Positions 37,231 to 44,186 of a DNA stretch of 64,000 nt are shown here, one piece after another. The stretch's first letter is position 1; every line of letters starts with the position of its first letter. A program made the translations under genes and the position numbers. Source of the stretch: Winogradskyella tangerina (GTDB taxonomy: Bacteria; Bacteroidota; Bacteroidia; Flavobacteriales; Flavobacteriaceae). The notes below the pieces were generated by a model. It did no database searches and was not told where the DNA came from. It saw nothing but the letters and a program-made list of their open reading frames with translations. The stretch spans positions 186,001-250,000 of the forward strand of contig NZ_QERF01000004.1 in assembly GCF_003260205.1 (NCBI RefSeq), in the 5' to 3' direction.

Positions 37231-38327
37231 TTTCTTATGAGCTTTACTATTCCTAAATTTTCTATTCCGACGTAAATATAACCATCTGGACCCTGTTCTA
37301 CACATCTCACCCTGCCCAATCTATCGAGCAATCGTTCTTCTTTTACCACTTTACCATTTTTGATGGTACACATATCTAGATATTGAAATTTTAATGATCC
37401 GATCAATAAATTCCCATTCCAATCACCGTATTTATCGCTGTTAATAAATGCCATGCCGCTTGGTGCAATTGATGGATCCCAATAATGAAGCGGTTGCTCC
37501 ATACCTTCTTTTTCGGTTATTTCTGTAAATTTTGTTCCGCTGTAATTAACGCCATAACTTATCACTGGCCATCCATAGTTTTTACCAGCATCGATAATAT
37601 TAATTTCATCGCCGCCTTTTGGTCCGTGTTCATGGGTCCAAATCTCACCAGTTTTAGGATGTAGTGTCATGCCTTGAGGATTACGATGACCATAAGAGTA
37701 AATGGCTTTTTTAGCCTTTGGTTCGTCATAAAAAGGATTATCTGTCGGTATGCTTCCATCATCATTTATACGGTATACTTTTCCGCAATCTATTGTAATA
37801 TCCTGAGGATTAACATCTCTATTACCGCGATCACCAATAGTAAAATAAAGATAACCATCCTTGTCAAACACTAAACGAGAACCAAAATGTTGGCCACGCC
37901 TACTATTTGGTTCGGCCTTATAGAGCACTTGCCATTCTGTAATTTTGAAATTACTGTATTTAGCCCTTGCAATAGCAGTATTTCCTCCGCTTCCTTCTCC
38001 GTCGGAAGATGCAAAAGAAAAAAAGACAAATTGATTTTCCTTAAAATTTGGATGTAGAACAATATCCATAAAACCGCCTTGTCCTCTCAAATAAATTTCA
38101 GGAACACCCGTAACCGAAACTTTTTCACCGTTTTTAAAATGAATAAGTTCTCCCGATTTTTCTGTGATTAGCATTGCGCCATCTGGTAGAAATGTGAATC
38201 CCCATGGAATATTTAGTTCAGGGACCACAATTTGGTATTCATTATCAGTATTTGTAGGGTTTTTATCTTGAGCACAAGTCAAAACTATGATAAGGATAAG
38301 GCCAATTATTGGAAGTTTTAATTTCAT
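37227..38327 (-). CDS. PQQ-dependent sugar dehydrogenase (sorbosone/aldose type)
   Basis: A 366-residue exported lipoprotein (lipobox IVLTC) with the six-bladed propeller of the glucose/sorbosone dehydrogenase family (soluble GDH, YliI). Markers are the opening PWGFTFLPDGAMLITEKSGEL, LDIVLHPNF-type MDIVLHPNFKENQ, RGQHFGSRLVFDKDGYLYFTIGDRG, the catalytic-region SYGHRNPQGMTLHP and WTHEHGPKGGDEINI, and the closing DGYIYVGIE. It oxidises aldose sugars in the periplasm, using PQQ if the organism has any. The cytochrome c gene downstream overlaps its stop. Confidence 0.9.
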   Translation of the reverse strand: MKLKLPIIGLILIIVLTCAQDKNPTNTDNEYQIVVPELNIPWGFTFLPDGAMLITEKSGELIHFKNGEKVSVTGVPEIYLRGQGGFMDIVLHPNFKENQFVFFSFASSDGEGSGGNTAIARAKYSNFKITEWQVLYKAEPNSRRGQHFGSRLVFDKDGYLYFTIGDRGNRDVNPQDITIDCGKVYRINDDGSIPTDNPFYDEPKAKKAIYSYGHRNPQGMTLHPKTGEIWTHEHGPKGGDEINIIDAGKNYGWPVISYGVNYSGTKFTEITEKEGMEQPLHYWDPSIAPSGMAFINSDKYGDWNGNLLIGSLKFQYLDMCTIKNGKVVKEERLLDRLGRVRCVEQGPDGYIYVGIENLGIVKLIRK

Positions 38328-38395
38328 GTTTAAATGTCGTAAAGAAAAGAGTCTCTAAAGTTAGAAAAATGTTGTTGGTTTCTAAAGAAAAACTC

Positions 38396-38403
38396 TATAT
38401 TTG
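38396..38403 (+). promoter_or_regulatory. promoter of the tRNA-Pro/GIY-YIG array
   Basis: TATATTTG matches TAnnTTTG exactly. A TTGTTGG sequence 18 bases upstream (38372-38378) supplies a -33-like TTG at suitable spacing. It lies 31 bases before the first tRNA-like copy. No other promoter is obvious before the intact tRNA, so the whole array is probably transcribed from here. Confidence 0.6.
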
Positions 38404-38434
38404 CAGTCCGAAATTTGATTTTAACAAATCAATA

Positions 38435-38511
38435 CGGGGTGTAGCGTAGCCCGGTTATCGCGCCGCGTTTGGGACGCGGAGGTCGTCACGCTGAAGGCGT
38501 GACCACCCCCA
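38435..38511 (+). other. tRNA-Pro-like sequence with replaced T arm (copy 1)
   Basis: The first 51 bases equal those of the intact tRNA-Pro (acceptor 5' strand, D arm, anticodon arm with UGG, variable loop). Instead of the T arm, a 7-bp stem with a five-base loop (GTCACGC-TGAAG-GCGTGAC) follows, then CACCCCC. The latter pairs with six of the seven acceptor positions, leaving a C-C mismatch at the end. The TTCGA T loop is absent, so it is unlikely to be a working tRNA. It could still fold as a tRNA-like structure. Confidence 0.75.
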
Positions 38512-38524
38512 CTAAAAAGAATTA

Positions 38525-38767
38525 ATGTATATAGTTTATATACTTTTTAGTAAAAAAAGTTCTAGATATTATGTAGGTCAGACCTCTGATATCGAAAAGA
38601 GATTGAAAAGACATAACCAAGGTAGAGTTCCTTCAACCAAAATTGGTATACCTTGGGAAATTGTTTTGCAAATTGAAGTTGAGAGTAGATCTGAAGCAGT
38701 TCAGCTAGAATCGAAAATCAAGAAGCGAGGAGCAAAACGATATATAGATAACTATTTCGGGGTGTAG
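38525..38767 (+). CDS. GIY-YIG nuclease family protein (copy 1)
   Basis: An 80-residue single-domain GIY-YIG protein, the size of the small UPF0213/YhbQ-like group. The motif appears as YIVYIL ... RYYVGQTSDIEKRLKRHNQG: VYI in place of GIY, YVG in place of YIG, then the catalytic Arg helix. A Glu helix follows (AVQLESKIKKRGAKRYI). The fold cuts DNA by one-metal hydrolysis. The start ATG lies 14 bases after the tRNA-like sequence. The last three codons and the TAG stop lie inside the second tRNA-like copy. The downstream copy at 38848 is identical. Confidence 0.85.
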   Translation: MYIVYILFSKKSSRYYVGQTSDIEKRLKRHNQGRVPSTKIGIPWEIVLQIEVESRSEAVQLESKIKKRGAKRYIDNYFGV

Positions 38768-38834
38768 CGTAGCCCGGTTATCGCGCCGCGTTTGGGACGC
38801 GGAGGTCGTCACGCTGAAGGCGTGACCACCCCCA
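38758..38834 (+). other. tRNA-Pro-like sequence with replaced T arm (copy 2)
   Basis: This is identical to copy 1 because it lies in the second 323-bp unit. It begins 10 bases before the end of the first GIY-YIG gene and contains that gene's TAG stop at tRNA positions 8-10. It has the 5' half of tRNA-Pro(UGG), the substitute hairpin at 38808-38826 and the CACCCCC end. It lacks the T loop and is probably not a functional tRNA. Confidence 0.75.
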
Positions 38835-38847
38835 CTAAAAAGAATTA

Positions 38848-39090
38848 ATGTATATAGTTTATATACTTTTTAGTAAAAAAAGTTCTAGATATTATGTAGG
38901 TCAGACCTCTGATATCGAAAAGAGATTGAAAAGACATAACCAAGGTAGAGTTCCTTCAACCAAAATTGGTATACCTTGGGAAATTGTTTTGCAAATTGAA
39001 GTTGAGAGTAGATCTGAAGCAGTTCAGCTAGAATCGAAAATCAAGAAGCGAGGAGCAAAACGATATATAGATAACTATTTCGGGGTGTAG
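38848..39090 (+). CDS. GIY-YIG nuclease family protein (copy 2)
   Basis: Identical in DNA and protein to the gene at 38525-38767. It is an 80-residue GIY-YIG endonuclease-like domain with the YYVGQ core, Arg helix and Glu helix. Its last three codons and TAG stop (39088-39090) lie inside the intact tRNA-Pro gene, at tRNA positions 8-10. RNase P cleavage at the tRNA 5' end would therefore remove the stop codon from the message. Perfect identity of the two copies points to a very recent duplication or ongoing gene conversion. Confidence 0.85.
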   Translation: MYIVYILFSKKSSRYYVGQTSDIEKRLKRHNQGRVPSTKIGIPWEIVLQIEVESRSEAVQLESKIKKRGAKRYIDNYFGV

Positions 39091-39155
39091 CGTAGCCCGG
39101 TTATCGCGCCGCGTTTGGGACGCGGAGGTCGCAGGTTCGAATCCTGCCACCCCGA
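39081..39155 (+). tRNA. tRNA-Pro (anticodon UGG)
   Basis: A complete cloverleaf. The acceptor stem is CGGGGTG / CACCCCG with discriminator A. The D arm is GCG...CGC with a GG-containing loop. The anticodon arm is CCGCG-TTTGGGA-CGCGG (anticodon TGG, proline), the variable loop is AGGTC and the T arm is GCAGG-TTCGAAT-CCTGC. CCA is not encoded. It is the only copy in the array with a true T arm. The first ten bases double as the end of the second GIY-YIG gene. Confidence 0.95.
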
Positions 39156-39156
39156 C

Positions 39157-39472
39157 AAAAAGATGAGAAACCTTGATGATGATAATCGTTGAGGTTTTTT
39201 TTTTGAAGTATTTGCAATGGTATTGCGATGAGATCGTCAAGCTGAAGGCGTGACCACCCCGACAAAAAGATGAGAAACCTTGATGATGATATTCGTTGAG
39301 GTTTTTTTGAAGTATTTGCGATGGTACTGAGATGAGGTCGTCACGCTAAAAGCGTGACCACCCCGACAAAAATATGAGAAACCTTAATGATGCCAATCGT
39401 TGAGGTTTTTTTTGAAGTATTTGCGATGGTACTGAGATGAGGTCGTCACGCTAAAGGCGTGACCACCCCGAC
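39157..39472 (+). repeat. three ~105-bp tandem repeats after tRNA-Pro
   Basis: Units cover 39157-39263, 39264-39367 and 39368-39472, with a few differences between them. Each starts AAAAA(G/T)ATGAG, has a 12-13-bp hairpin with a T run, then GAAGTATTTGC(A/G)ATGGTA. Each ends in a copy of the hairpin GTC(A)ACGCT(G/A)AAGGCGTGAC plus CCACCCCGAC, the 3' acceptor strand of tRNA-Pro. The same hairpin and end occur in the two upstream tRNA-like copies. No gene is visible in this stretch. Confidence 0.88.
39168..39204 (+). terminator. tRNA-Pro terminator (first of three)
   Basis: AAACCTTGATGAT-GATA-ATCGTTGAGGTTT forms a 13-bp stem with three G-U pairs, followed by a run of ten T (counting those in the stem). 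Repeated versions lie at about 39274-39308 and 39377-39412. In the third, one G-U pair has become A-U and the stem is kept. Confidence 0.75.
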
Positions 39473-39486
39473 CAAGAAAAATTTAG

Positions 39487-39528
39487 GCTCTTATAAGATG
39501 ATTAGTTTCTTATGAGAGCTTTTTTATT
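39487..39528 (+). terminator. terminator between the tRNA array and the araC-type gene
   Basis: GCTCTTATAAG / CTTATGAGAGC forms an 11-bp stem with one mismatch, followed by a T-rich tract on the plus strand. It overlaps the last codons of the convergent AraC-type gene (39502-40362). Confidence 0.75.
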
Positions 39529-40362
39529 TTTCACTTTTCGAAAATGAGATGGGCTACAACCTTTTAAAGACTTAAAGGTTCTATTGAAGTGACTTATTGT
39601 TTCAAACCCACATGAGAACGCAATATCTTGAATCGATTCGGAAGTGGTCAAGAGGTAATGACATGATCGTTCTATTCTTGTTCGATTTAAAAAATTAATA
39701 AATGAATGGCCTGAATGCTTCTTAAACCAACGACAGAATGACTGCGGAACCATATGCGTAATTTCAGCCATTTGATTCACTGATATACTTGAATTTAGGT
39801 GTTCCAACACATAGTTAGTCACTCTGGAAAACTTAGCTTCAGCGAGATTACTCTTATTCATCGGAACATAGTTATTTGAGGTTAAGAGCACTTTATTTTC
39901 TAAACACAATTCCTGAAGAATCGTCAAAAAAGCAATCAATTGTTCAAAGCGAGATAAGGACTCAAAACTTAAAATTCTAGTGATGATCTCTTTAGACGGA
40001 TTTTCAAAATAAATTCCACGTAAAGCCATTTCAAATAGAGATCTAAAATGCTCACATTCTTTAATATCAGTAAATATATGTTCATTAAATTGAAAAATAA
40101 TAGCCTTTTGTCTATCAAGATTTTCATCAGACACACTCACCCAATGATGTGGTAAGTTTTTCCCTATTAAAACCAGATCGAAATCTGAAAATGGAGCGAT
40201 TGAATCTCCAACAAATCTCGTGCCTTCTCCTCTGATGATCAATGTTAATTCTAATTCTGGATGGTAATGCCAGTAGGGAACAAAAGCATCAAGTTCTGTT
40301 TTAAAAAACCGAAAGGACTGCTCCGAACTTTGGAGATCAACCTGTTCTAATTCTGGCTTCAT
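39502..40362 (-). CDS. AraC family transcriptional regulator
   Basis: A 286-residue regulator with an N-terminal cupin-like sensing domain (about 10-95, with FVPYWHYHPELELTLII and the FDLVLIGKNLPHHWV strand). The C-terminal double helix-turn-helix has VNQMAEITHMVPQSFCRWFKK and IQDIAFSCGFETISHFNRTFK, ending SPSHFRKVK. The cupin form is common in regulators of carbohydrate genes. It is divergent from the dioxygenase-isomerase-GH127-sulfatase operon across 132 bases, which suggests that it controls that operon. Its 3' end forms part of a terminator hairpin. Confidence 0.88.
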   Translation of the reverse strand: MKPELEQVDLQSSEQSFRFFKTELDAFVPYWHYHPELELTLIIRGEGTRFVGDSIAPFSDFDLVLIGKNLPHHWVSVSDENLDRQKAIIFQFNEHIFTDIKECEHFRSLFEMALRGIYFENPSKEIITRILSFESLSRFEQLIAFLTILQELCLENKVLLTSNNYVPMNKSNLAEAKFSRVTNYVLEHLNSSISVNQMAEITHMVPQSFCRWFKKHSGHSFINFLNRTRIERSCHYLLTTSESIQDIAFSCGFETISHFNRTFKSLKGCSPSHFRKVKNKKALIRN

Positions 40363-40464
40363 GTTATATTATATTAACTTTATTTTATTTAAAAATACAA
40401 TAATAATGTTTAAATACGCATAGTATATGTTTAGATGTAAAAAATGTAAATGACTTAAACCTCA

Positions 40465-40472
40465 TAATTTTG
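40465..40472 (+). promoter_or_regulatory. Bacteroidota -7 promoter box of the sulfatase operon
   Basis: TAATTTTG matches TAnnTTTG and lies 22 bases before the ATG of the dioxygenase gene. The AT-rich region 40375-40460 between the two divergent genes would hold the regulator site, but no clear repeat is seen. Confidence 0.5.
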
Positions 40473-40494
40473 TGATGTAATTAAATGGTAAATT

Positions 40495-41301
40495 ATGGAA
40501 ACTAAAACGGTATTAGACGAACAGTATACCTTAACTGAGGAGCAAATTGCATTTTATCAGAAACACCGATATATCAAACTAAAAAATGTACTAGATGCCG
40601 AAACCTTGGCCTACTTTAACAAGGTTATTTCAAAAAAGGTAAATGAACTGAATGAGGAAGATCAGCCACTTGAGGATCGTACAACATATGGTAAGGCCTT
40701 TCTACAACTCTTTAATTTATGGACCAAAGATGAAGCAATTAAAGATTTGATATTTAGCCCAAGAATTGCAAAAATTGCTGCTGATCTTATGGAAGTACGT
40801 GGTGTGCGATTGTATCACGATCAGGCATTGTTTAAAGAAGCTGGTGGAGGAATAACACCATGGCATGCCGATCAGCATTATTGGCCATTATCTACGGACA
40901 AGACCATCACGGCTTGGATTCCCCTTCAAGAAACACCTCTAGAAATGGGCCCTTTAGAGTTTAGTGCCGGTAGTCATAAAATTAAGGAAGGACGCGAATT
41001 ATCGATAAGTGATGATAGTGAAAACCAAATTGAAAAGCGTCTGAGGGTAACCGATTTTGAACATGTTATCGAACCATTTGATGCAGGTGAGATTAGTTTC
41101 CACTCAGGATGGGTATTTCATCGCGCAGGGGCAAACACAACAGACGAAATGAGAAAAGTTATGACCATTATTTATATGGATAAGAACATGACACTGAAAA
41201 AGCCAACCAATCCGGGCCAAGAAAATGATTGGGAAACGTGGTGCCCAGGTGTAAAAATAGGTGAGGTTATTAACTCTCCAATAAATCCAGTGTTGTATTA
41301 A
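40495..41301 (+). CDS. phytanoyl-CoA dioxygenase (PhyH) family protein
   Basis: A 268-residue Fe(II)/2-oxoglutarate oxygenase. The facial triad is visible: H124 and D126 in PWHADQHYW and the distal His in WVFHRAGAN (H209). A downstream Arg (about 220, TDEMRKVMTI) binds 2-oxoglutarate. The rest follows the PhyH jelly-roll (ITAWIPLQETPLEMGPLEFSAGSH in parts). Bacterial PhyH proteins hydroxylate many small molecules, and in sugar operons the substrate is usually unknown. It is the first gene of the sulfatase operon. Confidence 0.88.
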   Translation: METKTVLDEQYTLTEEQIAFYQKHRYIKLKNVLDAETLAYFNKVISKKVNELNEEDQPLEDRTTYGKAFLQLFNLWTKDEAIKDLIFSPRIAKIAADLMEVRGVRLYHDQALFKEAGGGITPWHADQHYWPLSTDKTITAWIPLQETPLEMGPLEFSAGSHKIKEGRELSISDDSENQIEKRLRVTDFEHVIEPFDAGEISFHSGWVFHRAGANTTDEMRKVMTIIYMDKNMTLKKPTNPGQENDWETWCPGVKIGEVINSPINPVLY

Positions 41302-42113
41302 TGCAATTAAAATTTCTATATCCTCATTGGGGCAGTGAACACCTCGATTTTAATGCATTTCTAAATGTCGTTCAAACAAAGGGGTTTGACGGTATCGAAA
41401 TAAATATTCCTAAGCATTCACAATTTAATAAGGCACTAAATAAAGTTAGAAATGAAAATCCTGACTTTATTTGTGTTTTACAACAAGTATTAGGAATTCA
41501 AACAGAAACATCTGCTAATTACCTTCAACGCGTAAAGTCGCGCCTCGAAGAACTAGTCCCTTTTGAGCCAGATTTTATTAATTCTCATACAGGAAGAGAT
41601 TATTTTACGTTTGAAGAGAATTGCCAAATTATTGAAGTTATAGAGAATTTTTCGGCACGAAGAAATATTCCAGTGTTTCACGAAATCCATCGTGGTCGTT
41701 TCACTTTTCACTCCTTAACCACATTAAAATATCTCGAGAAATTTCCTGAATTGAAACTGGTAGGAGATCTTTCACATTGGTGTGTTGTTTCAGAATCTAT
41801 GCTTCAAAATCAAAATGAAATTATTCAAAAGGTAACACCTCATATTCATCATCTCCATGCACGTGTAGGATTTGAACAAGCCCCACAAGTTAACCACCCA
41901 TTTGCACCAGAGTGGGAAACTTATCTCAATCGATTTATCGCTTGGTGGAAAGATATTTTGAACTACCATAGCGATAAAAATCAGTATACTATTACTCCTG
42001 AATTTGGTCCGTATCCTTACATGCCACAGCAGCCATTTACTAAAGAACCGTTGGTCGATCAGCATGCCATCAATGTAGAAATGAAGGATTACCTTAAAAC
42101 AAAGTTATCATGA
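41301..42113 (+). CDS. sugar phosphate isomerase/epimerase family (TIM barrel) protein
   Basis: A 270-residue xylose-isomerase-like TIM barrel. Typical features are the GFDGIEINIPKH strand with an acidic ligand, the INSHTGRDYFTFEE segment, VFHEIHRGRFTFHS, LVGDLSHW (metal-binding Asp/His), HHLHARVGFEQAPQ and TPEFGPYPYMPQQP near the end. Such enzymes isomerise or epimerise sugars or polyols. It starts at the last base of the dioxygenase stop and overlaps the next gene by four bases. Confidence 0.82.
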   Translation: MQLKFLYPHWGSEHLDFNAFLNVVQTKGFDGIEINIPKHSQFNKALNKVRNENPDFICVLQQVLGIQTETSANYLQRVKSRLEELVPFEPDFINSHTGRDYFTFEENCQIIEVIENFSARRNIPVFHEIHRGRFTFHSLTTLKYLEKFPELKLVGDLSHWCVVSESMLQNQNEIIQKVTPHIHHLHARVGFEQAPQVNHPFAPEWETYLNRFIAWWKDILNYHSDKNQYTITPEFGPYPYMPQQPFTKEPLVDQHAINVEMKDYLKTKLS

Positions 42114-44176
42114 AAAGATTTATAATTATTGGTTGTCTGTTGGTTAGTTTTTCATGTAAAGAAGCGCGTGAAAATTCGCAAGGGGAAAACTTTTCTAGCA
42201 ATGTAGATAAGGTAGCCGCATCTATTATTGATGATAGTGATCAACTAACTTTTTTTGATCAACCGAGGTCACCATTAAAACCTGAATTTGAACAATTTTC
42301 AACAGGAAGTGTTGCACCAAAAGGCTGGATTCTAAAGATGATGAAAAGTGATCTTGAAACGGGTGTCGTCGGTGCTTTAGATGAACTTTACCCCGGCATA
42401 AAGTCAGATGATATTTATAATACTGCTCGACGAGGTGGCTTAGAAGATGTTCCTGAAATGGGAGATCTGGTCTTAACTGGTGCTGCTTGGGAAAAGTCAA
42501 TAATGTGGTGGAATTCCGAAACAATTGGCAATTGGTGGGATGGTTTTATTAGACATGCACTTTTAACTGAAGATGATGAAGCTATTGCGCAATCACATAA
42601 GATTATTGCTAATCTATTAGACTCGCAAGATGAAGATGGATATATAGGAATTTATAAACCTAATTTGAGGTATCAGCATGAAGGTTCAAATGGTGAGCTT
42701 TGGGCGCAGACTACTGCCTTCCGAACCATGTTGGCTTATTATGAATTTACCCAAGACGAACGTGTCCTTGAAGCTGTAGAAAGGGCAATGAAAGTGACCA
42801 TGAATAATTATGGAGAAGACTCGACCAATCCATTTTATTTGAAAAACGCATTTGGTGGTGTAACACACGGTTTAATGCTAACTGATGTCTGTGAGACCTT
42901 ATTCAGAATTACAAAGAATGCAGCTTATCAGGATTATGCAACCTATTTGTATAAGGCCTTTTCCACGTATTCGGTTAACCGATCATTCAATGACTTACGC
43001 TATCCATATTTAATACAAAAAGACTCCATGTTTGAGGGTCACGGTGTTCATACTTACGAGCATCTTAGGACTATGGTTAATGCCTATTACAATACGGGTT
43101 ATTCAGAAATGAAAACGGCATACGACAATATGTTAGATAAACTTGAACCCTGCATTTTACCCAGTGGTGCTGGTCATGGTAATGAATGGATTGCAAAATT
43201 AAAGGCCCATCCTACGCAAACAAGTAGTGAATATTGCACCATGGTAGAATTGCGTAATTCTTATGGTAGTCTTATTCAGAAAACAGGAAATTCAGGATTC
43301 GCTGATGCAGCTGAAAAACTAACTTATAATGCCATGTTAGGCTTCAGAAATAGAAAAGGAACAGCGATCACTTATGGAAAACCAGATAACTGCTATGTGT
43401 TGGATGGGCATCACCATGAAAACGGTGAAGCAAAGGCCGATCCTCGTTATAAGTATTCGCCAACCCATTCTGAGCCAGCAGTTTGTTGTGTGCCAAATTA
43501 CGGAAGAAATTTTACGTATTTCCTTGAACAAATGTGGATGAAAAAAGAAGACGGTATTGTTGCTGTAATGTTTGGCCCATCTCAATTAACCACACAATGG
43601 CAGGGTAATGCAATTTCTATTGAACAAGTCACTAATTATCCAATGTCAGATGAGGTGACTTTCAAATTGACTATGGATGCGCCAACTACTTTTAAACTCT
43701 ATGTAAGACAGCCTGGTTGGTCTGACGGATTAGTTGATGACAGTAGATTTGACGGAATAGAAAATGGGTATTATGTAATTAATAGAGAATGGAAGGATGG
43801 TGATCAATTAACCATTAATTTCAAGAATAGCATTAAGATCAATTCGGCTTTAAATGATGAAGTTTACATTCAGAAAGGACCACTAGTTTACGCCTTTGAA
43901 ATTCCTCATAAAGAAGAATCAATAAAGGACTATGAAAATGGATTTAGAGATTATTATTGTTTTCCAACGGATAAGTCTTTTGAAGGATTGAAATTTATTG
44001 ATGATTCAGAATTTAATTTTAATGTTTCAAATGAGACACCGTCTTTTTATAATTCTGAAATGTACATTCAGGGCGAAATGTATGATACAGCTCGAAATAG
44101 AGATGTAACCGTTCGGCTCATTCCCATGGGAAAAACCGTTCTAAGGCGAGTAACTTTTCCGAAAAATAAATCGTAA
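42110..44176 (+). CDS. GH127-like beta-L-arabinofuranosidase family lipoprotein
   Basis: A 688-residue lipoprotein (lipobox VSFSC, Cys16). An (alpha/alpha)6-barrel and beta-sandwich arrangement is suggested by helix-rich repeats from about 75 to 440, followed by strands. The SEPAVCCVPNYGRNF segment holds the Cys cluster used with zinc in GH127/GH146 (former DUF1680), and a GHHHENGE loop lies before it. The family removes beta-L-arabinofuranosyl and related units. The exact linkage cannot be told. The lipid anchor places it at the outer or inner membrane surface. It is an operon member between the isomerase and sulfatases. Confidence 0.82.
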   Translation: MKRFIIIGCLLVSFSCKEARENSQGENFSSNVDKVAASIIDDSDQLTFFDQPRSPLKPEFEQFSTGSVAPKGWILKMMKSDLETGVVGALDELYPGIKSDDIYNTARRGGLEDVPEMGDLVLTGAAWEKSIMWWNSETIGNWWDGFIRHALLTEDDEAIAQSHKIIANLLDSQDEDGYIGIYKPNLRYQHEGSNGELWAQTTAFRTMLAYYEFTQDERVLEAVERAMKVTMNNYGEDSTNPFYLKNAFGGVTHGLMLTDVCETLFRITKNAAYQDYATYLYKAFSTYSVNRSFNDLRYPYLIQKDSMFEGHGVHTYEHLRTMVNAYYNTGYSEMKTAYDNMLDKLEPCILPSGAGHGNEWIAKLKAHPTQTSSEYCTMVELRNSYGSLIQKTGNSGFADAAEKLTYNAMLGFRNRKGTAITYGKPDNCYVLDGHHHENGEAKADPRYKYSPTHSEPAVCCVPNYGRNFTYFLEQMWMKKEDGIVAVMFGPSQLTTQWQGNAISIEQVTNYPMSDEVTFKLTMDAPTTFKLYVRQPGWSDGLVDDSRFDGIENGYYVINREWKDGDQLTINFKNSIKINSALNDEVYIQKGPLVYAFEIPHKEESIKDYENGFRDYYCFPTDKSFEGLKFIDDSEFNFNVSNETPSFYNSEMYIQGEMYDTARNRDVTVRLIPMGKTVLRRVTFPKNKS

Positions 44177-44186
44177 ATTATAACAC

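Larger units (their letters stand above)
38435..39080 (+). repeat. two identical 323-bp direct repeats upstream of tRNA-Pro
   Basis: The blocks 38435-38757 and 38758-39080 appear identical base for base. Each contains the first 51 bases of tRNA-Pro, a substitute hairpin (GTCACGCTGAAGGCGTGAC), an acceptor-like CCACCCCCAC, a short leader and one GIY-YIG gene. The intact tRNA starts immediately after the second block at 39081. Together they give three tandem copies of the 51-base tRNA 5' part. Confidence 0.92.

Noticed and set aside
38435-38834. Two additional functional tRNA-Pro genes
   Set aside because: Both copies lack the TTCGA T loop, have a 19-base non-standard T arm and a mismatched acceptor end.
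39028-39240. A 70-residue minus-strand reading frame with GFEPATSASQTRRDNR
   Set aside because: It is the antisense of tRNA-Pro, a well-known spurious translation, and has no support as a gene.
38435-39472. CRISPR array
   Set aside because: The repeats carry identical coding units or near-identical spacers instead of unique short spacers, and no cas genes are near.
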